From NCBI GenBank assembly GCA_018136815.1, contig CM030942.1, positions 2,679,546-2,743,545 on the forward strand: a stretch of 64,000 bases of DNA. The letters run 5' to 3'. Made by a program: the position numbers and the translations under genes. Below are positions 34,331 through 44,734 of this stretch, piece after piece. Numbering within the stretch: position 1 is the stretch's first letter; the number at the start of each line of letters is the position of its first letter. The notes below the pieces were generated by a model. The model was not told the DNA's origin. It ran no database searches and was given only the letters and a program-made list of their open reading frames with translations. Source of the DNA: Isochrysis galbana. Taxonomy: Eukaryota > Haptophyta > Isochrysidales > Isochrysidaceae.

Positions 34331-35395
34331 TCATTCACCAAATGAGCGCAACCTTAAGGACAAGGCGTCAAAGCTCTTCACAGACACTGCAGCATCCCAA
34401 TCACCCTCCGGCAACGCGGCCATAGCCCATCCCGGAATGCGGGAGTCGCCCAGGGCCAACGCAAAGCTCTTAGAATGGGTAGGAGCGAGTGCGCTTCCGC
34501 CACGTGCTGAATTGGCCATAACGTCTCCTTCACCTGCCGCCGACTGAAATTCAGTGTACACGAGGCAGCCGCCAGTGCTGTAGAGCTCCACCGAGGGTGC
34601 AGCCGACCTCGTCATCGGTGACTGGCCTCCAATGAGGGGCAGATCGCCCCCTGCTGCATGCCTCATCCATGTCGCTCCGATGCGCACATTCATCATGCTG
34701 GTCTCTGCGAGGGCATGCACCATGGTCCGCGACGCATTGGCCGTGACGATGCGATCGACACTCGAGTGGAAGGCCCACACACGCAGCTTGCGCATAGCAA
34801 TGCGCTCGCGCAGGACACGCAGATTCGGGTGAGTCGGATCGCCTCCGCCCGCAACTGCGACTGCTGCAGCGAAGCGGTGGGGGAAGCGTACGAGCAGATC
34901 CCACACGCCGTACGCGCCCATCGAGGCGCCTGCGATCATCACCCGAGCCGGGTCGATCTCTCTCGCGCGCACGCGCAGCAAGACGTCGAGAAGGTGAATC
35001 GCGCGCTGGAGCGAATCCTCAGCGTGTGGTCGCAGCCGCAGCACCGCCCGGGGATGGTTGCGATAGTAGCCGACGAAGTTGGTGCCCGGCATGGCCATCG
35101 GCTGCAGTATGTAGCATGGGAATCTCGCCTGAGCTCCGCGCTCGAGCAACGAGGGCAGGAGCGCCTCGAGAGGCTCGACGGTGTCAGCGCGCGGAGCATG
35201 AACTCCGCCGTGGAGCCAGAGCCAGAGCGGGAGCGGGGCGGCTGAGCGAGCGGGAGTGTAGAGGCGGAAGGCGAGAGAGTGACTTCCGTTGTCGATGTAC
35301 CGGACTGAAGACCACCCCGACGGGGCCATCCCGCGAGTTGTTACACTCCGTGCGTGAGGGTCTCTTCGTCCACTGTCAAGAAGGTCGGAGAGCAC
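34331..35395 (-). CDS. alpha/beta hydrolase (esterase/depolymerase-like)
   Basis: One frame of 354 residues. LWLWLHGG (57-64) is the oxyanion strand, VMIAGASMGAYGVWDL carries the nucleophile Ser158 in a G-x-S-x-G elbow, and VWAFHSSVDRIV supplies Asp214. The order matches feruloyl-esterase/PHB-depolymerase-like hydrolases and predicted peptidases. Between Asp and the C-terminus VYTEFQ corresponds to the strand before the catalytic His, but the expected G-H-x-x-W is not seen. A GTGAAG donor-like site right after it (34,533) suggests either a missed intron or an altered C-terminus. It is divergent to the muniscin-like gene and shares its promoter. The ATG at 35395 is about 100 bases inside the TATA element. 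Confidence 0.75.
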   Translation of the reverse strand: MLSDLLDSGRRDPHARSVTTRGMAPSGWSSVRYIDNGSHSLAFRLYTPARSAAPLPLWLWLHGGVHAPRADTVEPLEALLPSLLERGAQARFPCYILQPMAMPGTNFVGYYRNHPRAVLRLRPHAEDSLQRAIHLLDVLLRVRAREIDPARVMIAGASMGAYGVWDLLVRFPHRFAAAVAVAGGGDPTHPNLRVLRERIAMRKLRVWAFHSSVDRIVTANASRTMVHALAETSMMNVRIGATWMRHAAGGDLPLIGGQSPMTRSAAPSVELYSTGGCLVYTEFQSAAGEGDVMANSARGGSALAPTHSKSFALALGDSRIPGWAMAALPEGDWDAAVSVKSFDALSLRLRSFGE

Positions 35396-35493
35396 GGCTC
35401 CGCAGAGCTAGGGAAGCTCTTCTCTCTCTTGCGGTGGAGCCGTGGACGCTCCCCCTGCTGCGACTCCCCCCTCTTCCCTCTCCGCGGAATGAG

Positions 35494-35581
35494 CTATATA
35501 TAGACCTCAGCCCCTTCACACCAGCAGTCCGTCAGTCATCAGCCGTACTGCTGGTGTGAAGTAATCACAGTCTATATATAG
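35494..35581. promoter_or_regulatory. symmetric bidirectional promoter
   Basis: Two perfect inverted repeats share one centre (35,537.5). The outer arms are CTATATATAGAC (35494-35505) and GTCTATATATAG (35570-35581). The inner arms are CTTCACACCAGCAGT (35514-35528) and ACTGCTGGTGTGAAG (35547-35561). The outer arms contain TATATATA, one facing each gene. The - strand hydrolase starts at 35395 and the + strand muniscin-like coding region at 36133. The spacing fits a TATA box for each direction and a palindromic activator site between them. Confidence 0.75.
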
Positions 35582-36132
35582 TCCAGCACATCAGTGTCCT
35601 CACTGGAGCGTACTTTCCTCTTCTCTACTAAAGTACTCCAGTCGAGGCGAGCGCTCTCGGGCTGTGCATTTTATAGTAAACGCGCTCGCCGCCGCCGGGG
35701 GCCGCTCGCCTCCCCGCCCACCCACACAGAAGCCGAGCTCCGCGCGGGGGGGGGAGAGAGGAGATGGGGCGCGCCGACGGCCGGCGGGCGAAGGGGGGGC
35801 CTCTCCATCTCTCACCACAACGGGACTCTTTCTTACGGATCTCCTCTGCGTCTCTCTCTCTGGTGGGCTCTCTCGGGAGAAGGAGGACGAGAGAGAGAGA
35901 GAGAGAGAGAGAAGAGAGGAGAGGGAAGAGAAGTAAAAAGAGACTCTCTCTCTCTCGCGCGCGCGCCCCGCCCGCCCAGCTTGACCCCCCCCCCACCCTC
36001 TCCCCCTTCCCTCTCTCTCCCCCTCTCTCTCTCTCCCCCACTCTCTCCGGACAAGTGCAGCAAATCCTCTGCTCCTTTTCCCCTCGTCGCCCCTCTAGGA
36101 TAACCCATCTCCCTCGGCCAGGCTGCCCCGCG

Positions 36133-39100
36133 ATGGGCGCCTCGTGGCTCTCTTCTCTCTCCTCGGACCTTTCTGCTTCCATCGCAAGCGTTGAGCTACA
36201 GCGCTCGCTGCTAGAGGAGCTCGTTCTACGGCTAGCGCTCGAGGCGGACGCCCTCGATCATGTGTCTGCCGCGCTCCTTTCCGCTGCGCAGGTGCAGGCC
36301 AGTGTTCTCTCGAAGCTGCAGGTGGGAGAGCAGGGCTCCTCAGGGATCCAGGGCGCCGCGGGGGCCTTCGGCGGTGCGGCAGCGGTGGAGGGAGTGGCTG
36401 CGGTGGCGAAAGCGCCGTCGGAGGCGCACAGGGGCGTGGGAACAGTCGCTTGCGATTCAGTCGCGGTGGTGCAGCCCGGCGCGCTCTCAACGCTGCGGGT
36501 GAGAGAGGGCGGGGTGTTGGGCGCCACAGGGCTGCAGGGCTCCACAGGGTTGCAGGGACCCACGCAGGCAGTGGGGGGCGTGAGGATGATGGTGGATGCA
36601 CCGACGGAGCGGCAGGGAGGCGTGCGCTTGGGCGAGGAGCCCAGGCGAAAGGGTGGGAGCGCAGTGGGACTCGCAATCGAGCGATGGGAGGGCAACGAGC
36701 GGGGAAATGGAGCGCAAAGCTCCTCAGACACGGCGCTAGCGGGCCTGCCCACAGCGGCTCCGACATTTGTCTTTAATGGTGACAGGGCGCAACATGCCAG
36801 CTTCGTGAGCACGCCGCCGCCGCCGCCGCCGCCGCCGCCCACACCAGCATTCACGCCGCTCTCTCACATGCCAGCCACCGCGCCTGGCCCACCGCCGCCC
36901 GCCACGCCGCCCTTGTGCGCGCCATTCAAGCCTCAGGCATGCGAGAGCAGAAGCGCCGATGCGAGCCCGCCGTTGCATTTCACACCACCTTTGCGCGCGC
37001 CAATCGCGCCCTCGCCGAGCAGGAGCGGAGGCGATGCGGCTCTCTCGCCGCGCGGCGAGCCGCTGCGTATGCCGCCGAGCCTGCTTGCACCGCCTCAGGA
37101 AGTGCTGCTCCCGCCGAGCCCGCGCGCGCCACAGCAGCAGCACCCGTGCGCAGCCACGACGCCGCTCGTTCAGCCCCCGCCGTCGCTCGCGCCCTCCGCC
37201 TCGGTGCCTGTCCTTTTTCCGCCGGTGAAGCCAGCACGGCCAGTAGTCATCGAACCAGACATGGACGACGAAGGCATCGAGTACGTCTCCAACCTGAAGC
37301 TGGACGGCCGTCCGCTCGTGGGCGAGACGCTCACCGCTTCCGCTGAGTTTGTTGGCCGTGGGGAGGTCTTCTGGTCGCGCGTGCCCGCCGAAGGCGGCGA
37401 GGACGTCGCCATCGCAGGTGCCGACGGGATGACCTACGTGGTCACCGCTGACGACGTCGAGTGCGTCCTCAAGGTGACCGCCTCCTCGGTGGTGGGCGGC
37501 GATCCGGTGAGCGTCACAACCGAGCGGCCTGTCGCACCGACGTCCGCACTAGCCGAGGATCTAACCAAAGCCAAACGTAAGGTGGAGAAGGGCGAGTGGT
37601 CAGCGAGCGTGCGCGGCGGCGGCGGCGAGTCGCGCGTGCTGGTGCTGACCAGAGAGAAGCTCAAGCTGCGCAAGAAGGGCATCGCCGGCAAGGAGCTCAC
37701 GTTGCACAAGGTGGAGCTGGCGAGCGGTGTGCCGCTCTTGATCAATCCGTACGACGAGCACAAGCTTGAGATCCAGGTATGCCTACCGGCCGATCTCACC
37801 GACTCCCTCCACCAGCCGATCGTGCTCACCGGCTGCTTCCGCTCACCCCGCCCGCCCGTCCTGCACCCCGCTCCCCGCTCCCTGTCTCCCTAGATTGGCG
37901 ACGAGCCGATCGAATTGACGTGCGAGAGCCGCGCGCAGCGCGATCTGCTTTGCTTGCTCATACGCACGCTCGCGCGGCCGATCCGTAAAGCGGCCGACAC
38001 TCAGTCAGCCTGCAACGGCCTAGACGCGAGCGGAGCCGATGAGGGCGACGACAGCGGCTACATGGACCACCAGAAGCGCGGCTTCTCCAACCACGAAGGT
38101 GAGGGCGAAGAAGCCGAGGATGAGGCCTTCAAGCCCAAGGTCAAGTTCAAGATCCGCGCGACCAGCGAAGACAATGGCGGCTCGCGGCATATGATGCGCT
38201 CGCAGTCACTCGGCGGCTTGGGTGCGCTGCCGCTGCCCGTTGCGCCGCCACCAAGCAACGGCAAGCGGCGGACAGGCGGCAGCTTCAATGTAGCCACGAC
38301 TCCACCGCCACCATCGCTGCACACCAGCACGACAAGAGCAGCCGACGCGCAAGTGTCCCCTCCGGAGCATGCCCTCCTTTCGACCGGCTCGCCTTGCCTC
38401 AGACCGATGAGGGGAGATGCCGGCTTCTTCGGCTGGCCTTGCCTCACACCGATGGGGGGAGATGCCGGCTTATTCGGCTCGCCTTGCCTCGCACCGAGTG
38501 GGGCTTCCGCCTGCAGCCCAGGTGCCTTCCGCCGGCAGCCCCCCTACGCGTTTGGCAGTGCCTCGTTCGCATCTGGCAGTTTACCAGCGCGGCAAGCTAG
38601 CGGCGCCGGGCCGAGCGCACTCTTCCAGCTGCAGGTGGTCGAGGTGGTCAACGCCCGCTTCTCAGGCCGCTCGCTTAGCCAATTCTCCGCGTCGGGCGAG
38701 GTGCGCGCGGTGCCTCTACCTGGTGCGGCGGAGGCAGCGGCCCAGGCTGGCGCCACCGCCGCTGTTGGCTTCGGCTTCGCGCTGGCCCACACCGACCACG
38801 TGAGCAACCTGACGGAGAATCCGGCACACGTCCGCCGCGACGCCGCGGGCGCTCTACGAGTGGATCTCTCGGTGACGAGCGCTGCGCCTGTGTGGCTCTG
38901 CCGCTACACGTCGGCCGCCGGCTGGGCGCCCATCCCGCTACTCGTCGTACCTGAATGGAAGGTGAGCCGCCTGCCCGGAGCCCTGTGAATTGCACCCCGT
39001 AGCCACCCGCCGAACGCCTGCTGGCACCCACACAGGTCTCAGACGGGAGTGCGACGCTGTCGCTCAAGGCGGCCCCTCACCCGACCCTCACGATGGGACT

Positions 39101-39461
39101 CCGCGACGTGGTGCTTACGGCAACGCTGCCATCGCCACCAAACACGGCCGAAGCCGTCGCACTGATCGGCTCGACGCCTGAAGGATTGTGGGACTCAGCG
39201 AACCGGCAGCTGCACTGGCGGGAGGCGATCATGCAGCCGGGTCCGCCGGGGCAGACGCGGCCACGGACCTTTGGCGCCTCCTACCGAATCGGCGCCGGCG
39301 TGCAGGCTATGCCACCTCCCATTATAAACGTGCAGTTTGCGGTCCGTGGCCTCACCTTCACACGGCTGTTACCAAGGCCCAACGCCAACGACGCGGCAGT
39401 CGTCTCCGGCAGCGTAGACCGGAGCTTCAAGACGGGAGACTACATCGTGTCATGCAGCTAA
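36133..39461 (+). CDS. muniscin-like endocytic adaptor with A9/Ig-like, PH-like and mu-homology domains
   Basis: Three exons (36133-37776, 37894-38961, 39036-39461), GT-AG introns all in phase 0, 1045 residues. The N-terminus is helical (SSDLSASIASVELQRSLLEELVLRLALEAD), followed by Gly/Pro-rich disorder with a Pro run. Residues about 380-465 resemble an AIR9-type A9/Ig-like domain (LKLDGRPLVGETLTASAEFVG, VFWSRV, TYVVTADDVECVLKVTASSV). About 487-580 look PH-like (VLTREKLKLRKKG...LHKVEL...LEIQIGDEPIELTCESRAQRDLLCLLI). An acidic linker holds 16-residue repeats. The C-terminal 255 residues fit the mu-homology domain of FCHo/SGIP/TML proteins (FQLQVVEVVNARFSG start; INVQFAVRGLTFT and DRSFKTGDYIVSC end). 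Muniscins recruit and activate AP-2 at the plasma membrane. No F-BAR domain is present. The start was chosen at the end of the CT-rich leader. Confidence 0.82.
38386..38494 (+). repeat. 48-bp coding tandem repeat in the muniscin-like linker
   Basis: Two and a half copies encode SPCLxPMxGDAGxFGx. They lie in the disordered linker just ahead of the mu-homology domain and keep frame. Confidence 0.9.
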
Positions 39462-40639
39462 GAGCGTGTACCAGCTCTCTTTGTTTTGGACGGGTGTCAA
39501 GGCATGCAACAATTCTCTGCTTTTGGAAGGGGCTTTCCACGCCTCACAACCACTGCCCTAGCAGGACGGAGATGTTTCCAGCCTGCTATGAACGACGAGA
39601 TGCCAACTAATGGTAGGCGCGAGTACACGCCATCGGTGGTCATGAGCACCATAGCAAAGTCCACGCGCCACTTGCTTCCCACGCGGCCTAACTCGGATTT
39701 GGCAACTGCGAATGTCACTCGCGTGTGTCCGGGTTGTGCGTCGAATAGCGAGAGTCTTGTGGTGCGGTTATCCTCGGGGCGGGCGCGGGCGCGAGACCCA
39801 CACAATAAGACTCGTGTTTTACATAGGGCTAGTGGTGGGGGAGAGTGGGTTGAAAAACTCTTGTTGATCCGGAGGCCCACATTTTTTTATCGTCGGACCA
39901 GCGGAAGATTTCCTCTCGTCTCTCTCCCCACTCGAATCCGAGGCCGAGCGATGGCGGCATGACGACGGACCCGCCTGACGGGCCTACCTTCGCCGTGCTC
40001 CAGCGAGAGCACGACGATGGTCAGCCACCCTTGGCGCTGGTGTTCGGACTGAATGGTCCGGGTACACCGGTCGGCGGTCTCACCGGCGATTCATGCCACC
40101 GCACTCGGCCAATTTCTGCTTCACAAGCCCACGCCCTACAAGAAACCCTTACTTCTATGCCAGAGCAAGGCTCATCTCACTCTTGGAGATTGCCTGCGAG
40201 GACGCGCCGGCAGCTAGCGCGGAATGCGGTTCTTGCGGGGAGCTCATGGAGCTTTCCTCGGGGGTGACCACGGGCATGGTGATCGACGCACGACGCACGA
40301 CGCACGGAGGGCGCGGAAGTGCGGAAGGAGGAGGCTTGTGGGAGGTGGTGGCAGGCGACTGGGGGTGGCTTAGGCGCGTGCTTGGCTTGTATTGACTCGT
40401 GGACTCGGGGTATAGACTCGGGAACTCGGGGGGACTCGCTTGGGAACACGGTGGGAACACGAAGTTGCTACAAAAACCCCACAAGAAACCCAAAAACCAA
40501 AGACCTTGGGCTCAGAAAACTAACGTAAACACTCCGAATCATACGATAAACAAACCTTCTCCGCGCGGCGAAGGCTGAGGTCGCGATACTTGCCAAAAGC
40601 CCCCCCCCCGGTATACCGGTATACCTTTGTTTGGTACTA
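39462..40639. other. intergenic, no gene
   Basis: 3' flank of the muniscin-like gene. 39,960-40,300 has open frames on the + strand but no recognised domain. CCGGTATACCGGTATACC at 40,608-40,625 is a small palindromic repeat just before the transposon. Confidence 0.45.
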
Positions 40640-42229
40640 CAATAAGGGTGCACCATTAAGGTGGTCCGCGGATGGGAATGTGTGGGGGGGGGGGGCGGGG
40701 GGCCGGGGGGCGATCGCGATCGCTGCCACGAGGCGCGAAGCGAGAGGGGGGGCAGGAGGGACCGTGCTGCAGGTGTCAGTGTCAATAGTCGATATCTGCT
40801 CATCCAAGACAATTTGGACGCTCAATGCCAGCCTGATTACCTAGAAAGTCTCCGTGCTCTCGGTGTGGATGATCACAAGGTGCCCCCGAACAAGACAGAT
40901 CAGGTGCAGCCGATCGACCGGGGGTTTGGGCGCATGCTGAAGGTTTACATCGGGCAAGAATGCGATGCTTGGCTGGACGATGACGAAAACTTGGCCAAAT
41001 GGGAGGGAAATCTCCTCACTGCCTCCGATCGGCGCATCCTGATCGCAAATTGGTATTGCAAAGTCTACAAGAAGGTGTGCGAGTCGTCAGCTGCCCGAAA
41101 GTTTTTTGAGCATGCTGGCGGGTTGCTCACGGCGGATGGCACGCGCGACGACTTAATCAAGTTGGAAGGTGTGCCTGCCGGGGAGAAATTCTCTTGGGAG
41201 GATGATACTGACCTTCGGAGCAAGCCGGTTGTACCTTCATATATATTCGCCAGATAAAGAGGCTGATGACCCGGATACCGTCCTCATAATGGAAGATGAC
41301 GCAGATCAGATGTTCGGTCTCGCCACCGATTCCATGGTCGAGGGTGGCACGGTCACAGCGCTCGATGATGAGGATGACGAGGATGTTGATGAGACGACGC
41401 CGCCCGCCAATTGTGAGGCTCCACCAGGCTTTTCTCTCGTGCTGCAGGCGCCCGCACCTGCCCTTCTGAACCCCGGCACATCGGAGCACAAGACGATCGT
41501 TGGCAGGAAGATTCTCTACAATTGGCCAGTTGTAGGGTGGTGTGTGGGCACCGTGACTGTGGCCAACACCGATCGCCGGCGCAAAGTGGCGGGTGAGGTG
41601 GTGAAGTGGTGAATGCCATTGCCATTGTGTACTATGAGCTAGACTGTGATGAGGGATGAGGGTTTGCACGTGCTCAAGGTGTGTGAGTATGGCACAACTG
41701 ATGATTGCAAGTGGGTGTTCCTGATGGAGTCTGAGAGTGTGCGTAAAGGAGCCGACGTGTGAAAGCTAGCGAGAGCGACGAAGACGAGTGCGAGTGAGTG
41801 AGTGTGCATGTGGCGGCTGTGTGTGTGCGCTCTCCAGTCTCCATATGAGTGTATATTCATGTTAAATATTGATGTTAGTTCATGGTGTTGTGCTTTATAT
41901 GTGTGTACATATTCAAGCAGCCGAGAGCAGAAGGAAGGCGCAAAAGTATAAGTGCGAAATGCCCCCGCGGCCCACGGCCAACGAATGGCCACTAACTAAT
42001 GACCACAACAATCGGCTGACGGCCCGCTACACGGCGACAACGACAACTTGCTTGGCCCGCGCGGCCCGCCGGCGAGGCCCGCAGCGCATAGAAGTTTTCT
42101 TGCGCTGAGTTTCTTATCCTCAGGTGGAGGCCTCTCACTTCAGCTCCATTTCCATTTCTTATCGCTAGATGGCCAATTTGCTTCTAGGTTTTCTTAATGG
42201 GGGGGTTTCTTAATGGTGCACCCTTACTG
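40640..42229 (+). mobile_element. Tc1/mariner-pogo type DNA transposon with TIRs and TA duplication
   Basis: 21-base terminal inverted repeats (40640-40660 and 42209-42229), identical at 20 of 21 positions, share TAAGGGTGCACCATTAAG and begin with CA. Each is flanked by TA (40638-40639; 42230-42231), the target duplication of this superfamily. Inside, on the + strand, is the C-terminal part of a DDE transposase. The element is 1,590 bases, and the N-terminal DNA-binding and early catalytic parts are missing, so it is internally shortened and non-autonomous. Confidence 0.88.
40785..41640 (+). pseudogene. DDE transposase remnant with chromo/Tudor-like C-terminus
   Basis: 40,785-41,257 reads YLLIQDNLDAQCQPDYLESL, PPNKTDQVQPIDRGFGRMLK and IANWYCKVYKKV. 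This is the closing part of the DDE_1/pogo catalytic domain, with the D of QDNLD as the second acidic residue. The frame then shifts near 41,245-41,257. Downstream, the next frame continues with an acidic linker and GRKILYNWPVVGWCVGTVTVANTD...KVAGEVV. After another shift near 41,605 it reads AIVYYELD, together resembling a chromo/Tudor-like barrel. At least two frameshifts and loss of the 5' half make it inactive. Confidence 0.75.
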
Positions 42230-42748
42230 TATATTAACTACAGTACTATAGTACCAAAGAGCCCGAAATCCACTACTACTATGTAATATAGTAGCACCGG
42301 TGCGCTACTACTATGTAACATAGTAGCAATTTTCCACTACTAGGTTCGACTATAGTAGACCAAATCTCAACCTATTCACAACCTAATCTCAACCTATAAC
42401 CGAGAGCAAAGCAAAACACCCCGAAATTTGGGTGGAGCGGGCCCGAAACTTAGTGAAATGCGCGCGAAGTTTCGAAACGAAATTTGGGCGGATCCGAAAC
42501 GAAACTCTGGCCTGGGCCAAACTAGGCTGCAACCCCCCCCCCCCCCCCGAAACCCAAGTAGTGGAACCCCGGCAAATTACAAAAAAACTCCCTTTTTTTC
42601 TCCTCTCCTCTCGTTTTACGCTCGCTCTCTGCGGCACCTCTCGCTCTCCCGAAGGTTCGACCGCCTCCGCCTTCTCCCCTCTCCACTCATACAGCTCTCC
42701 ACTCTCCCGTGCTCTCGCTCTGATGCCCGCACGCATGCACGCAGAAGC
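42230..42748. other. hairpin cluster, repeat family C and gene leader
   Basis: 42,270-42,330 has two copies of a small hairpin (CTACTAT - GTAAT or GTAAC - ATAGTAG). 42,420-42,530 belongs to a dispersed family sharing GAAATTTGGG, a TCCGA block and TCTGGCC.GGGCCAA with the reverse strand of 61,545-61,690. 42,600-42,745 is a CT-rich leader of the next gene. Confidence 0.6.
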
Positions 42749-43157
42749 ATGCCGGCGATCGGTAACGGCTCCGTCTCCTTCGACACCGTCGCGCGCGAGT
42801 GGCGTGCCAAGTACACCGGCCCGGCGGCCGAGTCGACCTCACTGCAGGCGGCGCAGGTGCTCCTTGAGAAGCATCTCCCCACACTCAAGGCACTCGGCGG
42901 CGAGGTAACGCGGCAGGTCTGCGGCGGATGTCTTGACTTCAAGGTGCGACTCCAACGCTGTCACACCGCACGCCGCGCGCGCCGGCCTTCTCACCTTCCG
43001 TCTGCCCTCTCAGGTCTCGACTGCGCTTCCGATCGAAAAGTTTGCTGAGTGGGAGCGCAACGGCTTCGCGCCCGAGGAAGATTTCCTTACCGAGCTCAAG
43101 AACATCGAAGGGATTTCAAACGTTGAGACCCAAAACATCACATTCATGAAGATGTGA
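42749..43157 (+). CDS. small conserved protein with CGGC motif, function unknown
   Basis: Two exons (42749-42943 and 43014-43157), GT-AG intron, 112 residues. The sequence FDTVAREWRAKYTGPAAESTSLQ, LEKHLPTLKALGG, RQVCGGCLDFKV, PIEKFAEWERNGFAPEEDFL and LKNIEGISNVETQNITFM looks like a compact alpha/beta domain. I recall close relatives that are abundant and multi-copy in dinoflagellate and haptophyte transcripts, but no function is known to me. The C-G-G-C motif could be redox-active or bind metal. There is no signal peptide, so it is probably cytosolic. A possible alternative start lies 27 bases upstream (ATGCCCGCACGC). Confidence 0.8.
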
Positions 43158-44110
43158 GCGTATGCGGAACATCATCTTTCTGGAAATGTTGGCGCAAGCC
43201 ATCCGCCGGAGGACACCTAGGAAAGCAAGTTAACTCGAAGGACTGGCCCTGCGATAATCATGGTGGGATGCTGGCCAGACGGCGGTAGAGATCTGGCAGT
43301 GCTGCGTGTGCTGACATAGCTGTTGCATTGAGTACGTTGGATGAGGCGCGGACACTGTAGCAATGATGCTGCGATCGTTGGTGGATCACATTGCATATCA
43401 TATGCAAGGCGCGCTCTTGCACCCAGTGCTTGTGCTGGTGTGTGCTTGTACCGGGTTTGACCCAAGGTGGGTGGTCGAAAAGTGGAGTGCCAGGCTGCTA
43501 CGGGTAGGGGGACAAGTTGGTGCGATGCGCGGATCGCATATGCGGCGGCAGTCGCTCGCGGAGCCTGAGCACTAGCGCTATGCGTGCTATCTACTATATA
43601 TCATAGCGCGGTCGTAGGCGAAAAAGTAGTATCTACTTTTTGACCATGAGGGGGTGTGGAGGGGAGCCTGGGACCCCCCCCGGGGGTGGGGGGTGAGAGG
43701 AGGGGGGGGGGTCCCACCTGCCGTTCGGCCTTCCTGGGAGGAAATGGTGCGTGGCGAGCGCCCCCCTTGGCCTCCAATTGTCCCACGCTTGAACGCGATA
43801 CCGGCGGGGAGCCCCGGGTCGGTCCCCGGGGCTCGGGGCCGAAATGAAGAAACGGCCGCCCGCCGAGCCGGCCGGATCGCATCTCCGATCGCCCGATGGC
43901 GACCGGTGCCCCCCCAATACTCTGGTGGTGAGGCGCTCCATGGTCCATGGCGTCGCGAGCCACTAGGGGTAGCCCGGTCACTCACTATAGGGGTGCGGAG
44001 GGCACCAGCTACAATGGGTAAATGAAGGGCTCAATAAGCTCCCTATGGGTTCCGGTAGGATGGATCAGCAAAAAAAATTGGGGATTCCGGGATTCCCCGG
44101 CGAAATTTTA
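43158..44110. other. intergenic, very GC-rich block, no gene
   Basis: 43,640-44,000 is G/C-rich and open in many frames without a recognised domain. The composition differs from that of the adjacent gene and it may be the body of an unclassified repeat. Confidence 0.4.
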
Positions 44111-44470
44111 AACTAAGTTTACACTTAGTACTTAGTACTTATACTTAGACACAAAACTATTGTTATAGTTTGACCTATGGAGCGGCTGCCGCGACCGCTC
44201 CCGAGCCCCAGGCGACCCTAGCCACCGCGCCCCACCTGGGACGCCCCATGCCGCCCGAGGCGGCTCGTCAGAAAGCCCTCTTAAAGCCCATCCAGCTAAT
44301 CCAAACCACACCCGCGCAAGCGCGCTTAGACGCGATTAAGCGCGCCGCGGCGACTCCCCTTTCCCTCGGGCCCCCCTCCGACGTAGATGCTCCGTTAGGT
44401 ATCAGGTCGTCAGGTTTCGGCTCCGTTAGCATGATATCAGATCCTATTCTCAGCCTAATATCAGGCGGTT
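44111..44470 (+). mobile_element. non-LTR retrotransposon, ORF1 5' part
   Basis: Two hairpins (AACTAAG - TTTACA - CTTAGTA at 44111-44130; AAACTAT - TGTT - ATAGTTT at 44154-44171) precede ATGGAGCGG at 44177. The coding match to the 57.8-kb copy (TAPEPQATLATAPHLGRP.PPEAARQKAL) runs in a neighbouring frame, so an extra base lies just after the ATG. The match fades after about 44,340. Confidence 0.75.
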
Positions 44471-44519
44471 TGCCTTCATTTGGTCTCCTTTCCCTCAGGG
44501 TTTCTTTCCCTCCCTGTGG

Positions 44520-44706
44520 GGACTCTCACCCTACCATGAGCCCCCCCGCGAGCACCCCGAAGGAGAGGCCCAGGAGCACCCCGTACGCGACGAGAACGGC
44601 GTCGCCTTGGCTCGGCATGAGGGCGCGCCCCGAGAGGGCCTGGTAGACGCCCACGCCGAGCACGGCGTAGCCCGTCGCGTGAACGTTCTCGCACAACCCC
44701 TGGACC
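44520..44706 (-). pseudogene. captured host-gene fragment encoding membrane spans
   Basis: The - strand reads DAVQGLCENVHATGYAVLGV, GVYQALSGRALMPSQGDAVL and VAYGVLLGLSFGVLAGGLMV, then Gly and stop. It has two convincing hydrophobic helices and GC-rich host-like codon use. It sits, antisense, exactly between the 5' piece and the 3' piece of a non-LTR element. I do not recognise the parent gene. Confidence 0.5.
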
Positions 44707-44734
44707 GCATCCCTCCTCGGGGCACTTAGGCATC

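Noticed and set aside
43590-44025. Open frames on both strands of 100-130 codons
   Set aside because: Very GC-rich DNA with no domain; several overlapping frames are equally open.
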